From Symmetrospora coprosmae (lineage: Eukaryota > Basidiomycota > Cystobasidiomycetes > Symmetrosporaceae): DNA of 64,000 bases. The notes under the pieces were generated by a model, which worked only from the letters and a program-made list of their open reading frames with translations, made no database searches and was not told the DNA's origin. The first letter of the stretch is position 1, and each line of letters opens with the position of its first letter. Where the stretch lies: contig VUYT01000039.1 of NCBI GenBank assembly GCA_008802785.1, forward strand, positions 95,673 through 159,672, given 5' to 3'. Below are positions 56,381-64,000 of the stretch, in pieces. The position numbers were made by a program, and so were the translations under genes.

Positions 56381-59300
56381 ATGACGACGATGACGACGAC
56401 GACAGCTTCCAACTCGTCTGCATCTGCGTCTGGACTGTCGCCTGCCCTCTCCGAGTCAGACAGAGCCAGCACGCAAGAGCTCCTGCAGTCCCTCTATGCC
56501 CTCGGAAAGGATCCTACCAAAGCGGCCGAGGACAACGCGAAGCTCAGCAAGCTACTGCGTCACACCGACCATGCTGTCGGAGGCGCAACCGACAGGGGCG
56601 ATGCAGCTTCAGAGGGTAGGAACGATGCCGGAGCGCAGGAGAGCTACACCATTACAAGCTGGAAGATGCAGGACTATGCCTACAAGCGAGACCCGTGTCC
56701 GTACCCGACACGAGCAAGAGGGCTCTTCACCGTGGGGACAGAGCGCATCGTAGCGAGGGCGTACGACAAGTTCTTCAACGTCGACGAAGTGACGTGGACA
56801 AAAGTGAATCACCTCACATCTCTCCATGTTCGCGGCGGTCTTTCCAGGGAAAAGCGGACTGATCACTCGTGTCGCATCTGCCCGCATAAACTCGCAGTGG
56901 GACAACCTGCCAGATCTCACAACAGCGCCGTACTATCTCACCCTCAAAGCGAACGGATGCCTCATCCTCGTCGCCGCACTCTCGCCAACCGAGCTCCTCA
57001 TCACTTCCAAGCACGCGATCGGGCAGGCGAAAGAAGCAGGGGCAGTCTCGCACGCAGAGGTCGGCGAGCGCTGGCTCGACAGGGGACTAGCCAAGATCGG
57101 CAAGACAAGGGATCAGCTGGCCGAGAGGCTGTGGAGGGAGAATTGGACCTGTGTTGCGGAGGTGAGCGACCGAGAGCTGCTGACACGCCGTCCAACAGTC
57201 TTAGCTGACAACCACATGCCTCCTCAACAGCTCTGCGACGACTCGTTCGAGGAGCACATCCTGCCCTACCCGGCCGACAAGTCTGGTCTCCATCTACACG
57301 GGCTAGTCGTCAATCACCCGACGCTGCTCACTCTGCCCCCAGCCGCGGTGAACAAGGTAGCGGCAGAGTACGGCTTTGTTGAGACACCCTTCGTGGTTTT
57401 CGACAGCGTATCCGAGGTCCGCGCATTCGCGGACGACGTCGCGCGCACGGGCATGTGGCGCGGCGAGTACGTCGAGGGTTTTGTCGTCCGCGCGGCGCTC
57501 AAGCCCGGCTCGCTCGAGCAGCAGCCTGCGCCCAACGACCTCACAGAGGATAACTGGCAGGATGAGCGCCGCGTCTTCATGTGGAAGATCAAGTTTGACC
57601 AGCCGTACCTTATGTGGCGCGAATGGAGAGAGCTCACAAAGAAGATCCTGACGTCGAGAAAGAAGGATGGGGATGATGTGGCACAGAAGGGGAAGGAAAA
57701 GCGGGCAGCCATCGGAAGCGCCTCGAGCGGTGGGCAGCGTGGGATCGACACAACACAGGTGTCATTGCAGCAAGGGATGGAGCGCGTAGCTTTGGACGGG
57801 ACCGATGCCAGCGACGGTCCATCATCACAGAAGCCAACGGCCGCACCTCGGTCAACTGCCAGCAAAGGCAAGGGGAGAGCGACCATTGCAGAAGGACAAG
57901 ATGATACGGAGTCGCAGGAGCCTGTCGAGAACGATGAAGTGGCTCGAGCACTGCCGCCAACCATCCAGATAGACAAGATCCGTAACCCAGAGTCGCGCCT
58001 GTACGCGGTCTGGGTCGGCGACTACATGACTTCGCATCCGGAGGAGTTCGCCGAATACCAGGACAACCGGGGCATCATTGCGGTCAGGGATGCCTTCCTC
58101 AAGTGGAGGCACACGGAGAACGGTCTAGCTACCGCTGACAGGGTCCTCGGAAAGGAGAAGGGCAAGACGGGGATGAAGGAACGGCATCAGCCTGGGATGA
58201 AGGAACGGCATCAGCCTGAGCAGCCGGACGGACCGTTTGAGAAGACGCTAATTGTGCCGATAGCGGTACCTGGCTGCGGTGAGCCGCGGATGAGCTCATC
58301 TGTGTTGCGAGACGGGCTGATGCGAAATCTCCCTTTCTCGTCTTTGCAGGCAAGACGATGGTCGGTGTCGCCCTGTCTTACCTCTTTGGCTTCGCGCACA
58401 CTCAGTCAGACGATGTCAAGGCGAAGAAGGCAGCCAAGCACTTCGAGGCAGAGGTTGCCAAGCTTCTAACAAAAGGCGATGTTGTTTTTGCCGATAAGTG
58501 AGTTGGCTGGGCTTCAGCCTGTAGAGCCGTACTCTTTCTGAAGATCTGGTTTCGCGCAGGAATAACCACCTGGAGCAGCACCGCGCTGCGCTCGTAGATA
58601 TTGCTCAAAAGGCGAAAGGACGGACGCGCATCGTTGTCATCCACTGGCCGCTCACCACCCTCCCACACAACGAGATACACCGGATATGCAGTGACCGCAT
58701 CGTTGCGCGCGGGGAGAATCACCAGACCCTGCGCCCTGTCGCGACGGGCGAGCACGAGAGCATCCTTTCGCGCTTCTTCTCGCAGAACGAAGTATTTGAT
58801 CCCGTCTTCAACAGCAAGAGCGACGCGCAGGTCGACGACGTGATTGAGGTCAACATCGCCTGGCCGCTCGAGCAGGCACTGCAGCATATCGTGGACAAGC
58901 TCGTCGGGATCGGGGATGTCAAGGGTGTTCGGCGGCCCGCACCCGAAGAGATGCAGGAAGCAATCGCAAGGACGAAAGGGTACAAGACATCCATCATCAA
59001 GGAGATGAAGCTCGAAGGCCTGGACAGTGGGTCCAAGAATGGCGGCAAGAGCAAGGGCGCGCGATACTACGGCATTGCAGTGGAGGTGGACCTCAATTCG
59101 CTGCTTCGGGATGCATTCCCAGCTCAGACGCCGGAGATTCTGCAGCAATTTAGAAGCAGAGATCGCGTCGAGAAGAAGCCGCACGTCACGCTCGTGCATG
59201 AGAACATGCTCGAGCTCGTGGAGAATGGTTCCAATAGGGCGAACGTCGAGGCAGCCACGACGCTCTGGGAGAAATGCAAGAAGGCTGCTCAGCGCTTCGG

Positions 59301-59613
59301 CGACGACGTAGTGGACGTCACGCTCACACTCGGTCCGCTGGTCGTCTGGGACTCGCGCGCGATGAGCATCCAAGTTTCGGCAGTAGAGTATGGGGGCACG
59401 AAGGTCGATCCGGCAGACCTGCCCTCGGACGAGCACAAGCACAGCTATCACATCACGGTGGGGACGCTCGAGGAGGACATCCGGCCGATAGAAGGCAAGT
59501 GGCTCCTCGAGAGCGCGCTGAAGGGAGAGCAGACCAGCCGAGCGGGTGCGAAGATCGAGCGCGCGGAGATTGCCGAAGTGCAGGTTCGCGGACGGATACG
59601 TGGCCTTTTCTAG
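56381..59613 (+). CDS. TRL1: Fungal tRNA ligase (ligase-kinase-cyclic phosphodiesterase)
   Basis: About 1,000 residues in order: a Ser/Thr-rich start (MTTMTTTTASNSSASAS); the adenylyltransferase domain with RGLFTVGTERIVARAYDKFF, TKWDNLPDLTTAPYYLTLKA and the nucleophilic Lys of KANGCLILVAA; and MWRGEYVEGFVVRA and RVFMWKIKFDQPYLMWREWR. A disordered linker and QIDKIRNPESRLYAVWVGDY follow. The polynucleotide kinase has a P-loop, VPGCGKTMVGVALSYLFG, split by an intron inside GCGKT. The C-terminal 2H phosphodiesterase has HVTLVHEN and HITVGT. It joins exons after tRNA splicing and HAC1 mRNA splicing in the unfolded protein response. A perfect 24-nt tandem duplication (58170-58193, 58194-58217) repeats GMKERHQP in the linker. 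The start could also be the ATG at 56390. Confidence 0.96.
58170..58217 (+). repeat. 24-bp perfect tandem duplication in the TRL1 linker
   Basis: Two identical 24-nt copies encode GMKERHQP twice, in frame, just before the kinase domain of the tRNA ligase. Confidence 0.9.
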
Positions 59614-59631
59614 GACGTGGCCTTTTCTAGG
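59598..59631 (+). repeat. 17-bp tandem duplication across the TRL1 stop codon
   Basis: The unit ACGTGGCCTTTTCTAGG occurs twice in direct succession. The first copy contains the TAG stop at 59611-59613; the second lies in the 3' flank in a shifted frame. Confidence 0.9.
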
Positions 59632-59839
59632 CTGATTCATCAGGGGAAAGTGTCATCTCAGGGTATTAGCTGTCGGTGGATAACATTGTATGCAGTTCCT
59701 CGTCATCGCAAAGTGCAGTATAGCATGAACGTGAAGGTACCAAATGCGAGGAAGGGTGACTATGCTACATGGGCACTCGTAACGGACTCGAGCGTTCGAG
59801 TAGCATCTGCGCGACAGCGACTGATGGGAGGACGCGTTG

Positions 59840-60795
59840 TCACCGCTTCTGCGGTCTGACGGACGAGAAGAGCAGTAGCAGAAGGATGAGCACAACAAAG
59901 CTGCAATGACAAGGCATGTCAGCCATCAGGACAATCATGGCCTGCCTTGGGGCAAACAGGTCCACACGCACCCGGTCAGGACCATGAGCTTCATGTTCTT
60001 CCACCACTGCTTCCTCCGCATGGCCTGCGAGCGCTTCCTGAACGCCTTGGCCTGAGTAGACATGTGATCCGTCTTGTCGACGAGGAGCTCGATGCGCTCG
60101 CCGCGGCTCAGAATCTGCTCGACATTCTGCACCATGATGGCCTTCACGCCTGCAATCTCCTCTTGCGCTTGCCGCACGGGGTCTGCAGGCGGGTTCGTCG
60201 TGAAGGTCGTCATGAGCGAGCTGATTGTGCTGTTGAACGAGGCCATCCCGTATGGCGGCGCATCGGCGATCTCGTCCGCGCCAAAGGAGGTCGTGAACTG
60301 CCGAGAGGGGCAGGAGAGCGCAGGTCAGCTCGTGAAGGGCCACGGCGTGAGTCACGCGCCCGTAAGGCCAGACGTCAGCTCACCCGCTTCAGTAGCTCGT
60401 TCAGGAAGCCAAATGCGATCCGACGGGGGCAGTCCTGGTCCGCCATGACCATCACGGTCACGCCTGTGTGCAGCAGTCTCGTTAGCTGCTAGTCTGTACG
60501 TCCGACACCGTCCAGGGCGCGCCAGCTTGAGCTTGTGCGTTGGTCTTGGCCACCCTGACGCGAACGCCGTCAACGCTCCAGCTCGCTCACCGTCCTGTCT
60601 GATGTAATGACACAGGTAGTCCTCGAGCTGGTACGAAAGCTTGGAGTTGTTCGGCGGGATCTTCTTCAGGATGGTCGACGTTGCCTGGCTGAATTGCGAC
60701 CCTTGCTCTGGGTCGTGCGAGATGCTCGGGCCGTGTGCCTCAGCGAGCACCGTCGTGTCAGCTGCGACGAGGGCATGCAGGAGGGAAGGCGCCAT
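59840..60795 (-). CDS. NYV1: Longin-domain R-SNARE (VAMP7/Nyv1-like)
   Basis: Starting at 60795, MAPSLLHALVAADTTVLAEA opens a longin domain that continues with SQATSTILKKIPPNNSKLSY, YLCHYIRQDGVTVMVMADQD and RIAFGFLNELLKR. The SNARE motif reads DPVRQAQEEIAGVKAIMVQN, VEQILSRGERIELLVDKTDH with the zero-layer Arg (LSRGERI), then AKAFRKRSQAMRRKQWWKN. A C-terminal anchor is completed by the last exon (MVLTGFVVLILLLLLFSSVR, ending PQKR with TGA at 59840). The length, near 230 residues, is typical. It drives fusion at the vacuole/late endosome in this family; the assignment to Nyv1 rather than another longin VAMP is by fold, not proven. It converges on TRL1, 226 nt between stops. Confidence 0.9.
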
Positions 60796-61241
60796 GCTGA
60801 GATGCGATGCGACCAAGATGCAGGATGTTATGCTGCTGTGATATGCACGGGCGATAAGATTGTCCTGGAGGAGAGCTGGCAGGCTGCGAACCCCGTGCCG
60901 GCGTCACTGCGCTCGGCTCGGTGGCGTCGGAGTACGCCGCAGTTCTTTGCTTCAGGCGCATCCAGACCCGATATACGCCCGCTTTCTCTAAGCGCAGAGC
61001 AGACTGACACACTGACGAGCTCGGATGAATACCATTCTGTTTTCCCTTTCGTGTGCACACCCTTTGTGGCTCGGAGGCTATATACCTGACGCCCTTCTAG
61101 ATCTGCTGGCCCTAATGCGCGTTACCTTCATAAAGACCTGACACTAGCTCACCCTCCCCCGAACCCGCATTGTCCATCCTGACCTACGAACTGCGATATA
61201 CTATTCCTGCCCAACAACCTACAAGATCGCGTCTCGGCACT
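60796..61241. promoter_or_regulatory. Divergent promoter between the R-SNARE and the polytopic protein gene
   Basis: 446 nt between two start codons facing away from each other. Nothing specific was recognised. Confidence 0.45.
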
Positions 61242-62556
61242 ATGTCAAGCAATGCCTACCGAATGCGCAAAGTGCATTGATATCCCCTTCGTTGCTCAGG
61301 GCTGCCAGACTGCATTGTAGGCTGACCCTGCTACTCTTTCACCCTCGTCCGACTAGAAGACTTTCCGCGATGCTGTATGCTCGCCGACAGGATACTTTCT
61401 CGGCCTTTCCGGGCTGAGTTTCGTTTCCATGGGCGCCCTGTGTGGGCCGTCTCTGCTCATCTTCGCTCATTCTGGCAAGACCTGAGTTGTCTTCTCCTCT
61501 TTAGTCTTCACTTTGTCCGTGGTCCAGGACCCCACGCGATACCTTAATCAATGCTCTCCGTCCTCTGCCGCCTACTTCTCCTTCATTCCCCTCGCGATCC
61601 TCAGACAATGCCTGTGCTCGCTCTACACGACTATACAGACATCCAGCGAGGACTCCGCAAGTGCCAGCTCTACGCTTTCGTCGCAACTGCTGCACCTTGG
61701 CATCATCTTCGTCCCCATCATCGCCCTGGAATCGCAGAGACAGACTCGGTTCCGGCCACGTCGCGGGATAGACGGCTTCATGCTCCTGGCGACAGCGCTC
61801 AGCGACGCAGTCGGCATCCCACTGTATCTTGCTGTCACCTGCCACCACATCGACAGCGAAGATGTCCCATTCTTGCTCGCGAAGACGAGGCCCGAGCACG
61901 CATGGATCGCCCTCATCACCACTTTGGTTGGGTACTGCCTTCCGCTCGTCTACGGCGTCAGGACGGGCTGGAGCAACAACGCCATCTCCGTCTTCCTATG
62001 CTCTCCACTCTTATTCGCTTTGCTCAACCAGGTTCTTCCGCCGGTAGTGCGCGGATCGGCTTTGATGTCAAAGACCATCCGCCCGTCACTCCCCATCCTC
62101 ATAGCAGCAACACTGGCAGGCATCCTGTCCGCCATTGCGCACGTCAAGCTCTTGATCAGCGCCATCCTGAAGCATGTGTTCTGGCCATACACTGCTGCGC
62201 CCAACGCGGCACGCGATCTGCACGTTCTCCTCGAGCATGACTACCTCTTTCTCACTGTGGCCCTTGCGAGCTATGTACTCTTGCGGATCCCGCCGAAGAG
62301 CCCGCTCGCTCGAAGTAGAAGCGCTGTCATCATGCTGGGGCAAGCTGCTGTTCTTGGGCCATCAGCTGCGATAGCGTGGGCGTGGGCCAAACTCGAGCTC
62401 GAACAGTCGACCGTCCAGTCTCGCAACCCAGGGCGAACGGCACTTGCTGTGCCCCTCACCAGGTCCGCTTATGTAGCTGACCCTCTACGAGCTAGTCTGG
62501 CAGACACCGACACTGAATGTGATCCAGAAGCTTTACAACACAAGGCGACTATATAG
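61242..62556 (+). CDS. Polytopic membrane protein of unrecognised family
   Basis: Three exons (61242-61271, 61357-61441, 61505-62556) sum to 1167 nt, 388 residues. Two short exons supply MSSNAYRMRKKTFRDAV and CSPTGYFLGLSGLSFVSMGA before the large exon. About eight hydrophobic segments are visible, including LLHLGIIFVPIIALES, FMLLATALSDAVGIPLYLAV, AWIALITTLVGYCLPLVYGV, AISVFLCSPLLFALLNQVLP, LPILIAATLAGILSAIAHVK, DYLFLTVALASYVLLR and VIMLGQAAVLGPSAAIAWAW. The C-terminal tail is polar. No catalytic motif or known family was recognised, so no function is proposed. The large exon has no internal ATG until residue ~120, which supports the upstream exons. Codon use resembles the neighbours. Confidence 0.65.
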
Positions 62557-62834
62557 CAACACCTGGGCCATGAGACATTCCTCGTCAGGCCTTATCGCCG
62601 ATCTTTGACGTCATAGCACCGACACGTGATCTAAGCGCCTTTCAGGGCGAGAGGGGTGAAACCACTATAAACGCCTAACGCCGTCGCCGTTATCGCCTGC
62701 GAGCAAATCGGTGCAGGACGTTACCGCCGCATACTACGAAACTCAACCGCGCTTTTGGAGAGCTTGGTTGTCTTCGTACATATCGAAAGAGAAGAAAAGA
62801 TCGACTGGATAAAACCATACACAGCTCCTCTACC
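62557..62834 (+). promoter_or_regulatory. Upstream region of the SDR gene with TATA-like element
   Basis: CTATAAAC at about 62665-62672 lies some 165 nt before the SDR start codon and is the clearest TATA-like string upstream of any gene here. Confidence 0.35.
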
Positions 62835-63846
62835 ATGACCGACAAAGTAGTGTACCTCGGTAAGCTTGACAGGTATGGACACGCACGGCCATAGCACGTT
62901 CATTTTGTAGAATAGACTAACGCGTAATATGCCTGACGCAACCTCAAACGACAGTCACCGGCGCCAATCGAGGCATAGGATTCGGACTGGTCAAATCGCT
63001 GGCAGACCGCCCGAATGCAATCGTCTTTGCTGGTGTCCGAGACGTTTCGAAAGCCGACGACTTGCGCAAAGTCGGTGACAACATACACCCGATCACGATA
63101 AATGCTGGGGACGCAGAGGACAACAAGGCCGCTGTCGAGACGATGCGGAAGATAGCAGGCGGAGTCGACGTCGTAATTGCCAACGCAGGTGCGCACAGAG
63201 TTCCTATCAGGCTCTGAATGTGTTGCCCGAACTCAAGCCCAACTCATTGCTAGGGATTTCGACGGATCACTCGAGGGTCCTGGATGTTCCGATCAGCGCC
63301 GTAGTGGACCATCATGCCGTCAACACACTGGGCCCACTGGTGCTCTTTCAAGCAGTATACCCATTGCTTTCAGAGAGCAAAAGACCAAAATTCATCGTCA
63401 TATCCTCGCAAGGCGGATCCATCTCGGATCAGTCTAAATTGCAGTTCCCAATCGCGGCCTACGGCAGCTCCAAGGCTGCACTCAACTACCTTGTCCGCAA
63501 GATCCATTTCGAACACGAGGATGTGCGCCGCCGTTGATCGGAAACCAGGGATTGTGCTGCTGCTGAACCGGCCTTGTTGCTCGCAGATGATCTGCTTCCC
63601 GCTTAATCCCGGTTGGGTGGCTACCGGTACGTGGCTTCCGTCTTCCAAAGTGTTCATGACATGCAAGCTTAATATACGGCAACAGACATGGCAAGCGATA
63701 ACAAGAATGACATGTCTGCGCTGGGCGACGGTCCGATGCCTGTCGAGAAGAGCGTCGAAGGCCTTCTGCACCAGATCGACATCTCTTCGCGCGCTACGCA
63801 CGGTGGTTGTTTCATGTCTTTCGACGGTGAAAAGTTTCTCTGGTAG
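62835..63846 (+). CDS. C-factor-type short-chain dehydrogenase/reductase
   Basis: Five exons encode a classical SDR of about 245 residues. MTDKVVYLVTGANRGIGFGL carries the TGxxxGxG cofactor motif, created by joining exon 1 at VYL. VDVVIANAG, KFIVISSQGG and the catalytic AAYGSSKAA (Tyr-x-x-x-Lys) follow. FPLNPGWVATDMAS is the usual PG segment, and the gene ends SFDGEKFLW with TAG at 63844. Relatives (bacterial C-factor, fungal norsolorinic-acid-ketoreductase-like SDRs) are cytosolic NAD(P)H oxidoreductases of diverse ketones; the substrate is not predictable. The gene is complete despite lying only about 60 nt from the degraded contig end. Confidence 0.88.
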
Positions 63847-63908
63847 AGATAGACGGAGATACCTGTACCTCGCAGTAGTCTTCCAATTCGTGGACGTCAA
63901 AGATGCTG

Positions 63909-64000
63909 CCCCCCCCCCGCCCCCCAGCACCCCCCCCCACCCGCCCCCCCCCCCCCCCCCCGCCCCCCCCCCCCCCCCCCCCCCCCGCCCCCCCCCCCCC
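63909..64000. other. Poly-C contig-end artefact
   Basis: From 63909 the sequence is almost only C with rare G or A. It is not the fungal telomere repeat (CCCTAA) and carries no structure. The likeliest explanation is assembly of poly-G/poly-C reads at a contig end. Confidence 0.8.

Noticed and set aside
61000-63846. Secondary-metabolite gene cluster at the right end
   Set aside because: Only one SDR and one unknown membrane protein; no synthase, P450, transporter or regulator is present.
63909-64000. Telomere
   Set aside because: No CCCTAA-like periodicity; nearly homopolymeric C.

Overview
The window is nuclear DNA from a fungus, almost certainly a basidiomycete. Genes are dense on both strands and GC-rich. 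Nearly every gene is split by short GT-AG introns, mostly about 50-200 nt, and several exons are only 10-26 nt. The set of housekeeping genes (class I longin R-SNARE, fungal tRNA ligase, Skt5-type chitin synthase activator, Pex11, Hym1/Mo25, Tul1-type RING ligase) is fungal. The intron density and a pheromone-response-type HMG-box factor point to Basidiomycota, perhaps Ustilaginomycotina; that finer placement is inference. No rRNA, tRNA, transposon or CRISPR array was recognised. The right edge dissolves into about 90 nt of nearly pure C, which looks like an assembly artefact at a contig end.

Layout, left to right. 1-6.2 kb: a partial minus-strand gene with a mitochondrial-type start, a DUF3602/Par32-like gene with GRGGAGN repeats, and a CSC1/OSCA-type osmosensitive channel. 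6.4-12.3 kb (plus strand): an RBM18-like RNA-binding protein, V-ATPase subunit E and a VHS-GAT adaptor. 12.4-15.2 kb (minus): a membrane-anchored SDR-like protein and a CmcJ/AsaB-like oxygenase. 16.4-19.1 kb (plus): profilin and triosephosphate isomerase. 19.1-21.3 kb: the largest gene-free stretch, upstream of an HMG-box transcription factor (21.3-23.5 kb). 23.8-32.2 kb (minus): PEX11, RRP12 and carnitine acetyltransferase. 33.1-35.4 kb: an FAD monooxygenase with an unusual N-terminal extension. 36.1-41.5 kb (minus): Mo25/Hym1 and Skt5/Chs4. 41.7-45.5 kb: mannose-6-phosphate isomerase and a Caj1-type J-protein. 45.8-53.2 kb (plus): Tul1-like E3 ligase, glutamate decarboxylase and beta-NAC. 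53.5-60.8 kb: DPB2, tRNA ligase TRL1 and a VAMP7-like R-SNARE. 61.2-63.8 kb (plus): an unrecognised polytopic membrane protein and a C-factor-type SDR.

The genes do not form an obvious metabolic cluster. Shared themes are the cell wall and secretory pathway (PMI, Skt5, profilin, Tul1, SNARE, VHS adaptor) and peroxisome/mitochondrion metabolism (Pex11 and a carnitine acetyltransferase carrying both an N-terminal presequence and a C-terminal AKL signal).

The most striking pattern is repeated use of microexons. A 10-nt exon encodes the catalytic HPD tripeptide of a J-protein. Exons of 12 and 15 nt occur in glutamate decarboxylase, and 14-nt exons occur in PMI and Mo25. All gene models here were spliced by hand; exon borders quoted were checked for reading frame but not against transcripts.
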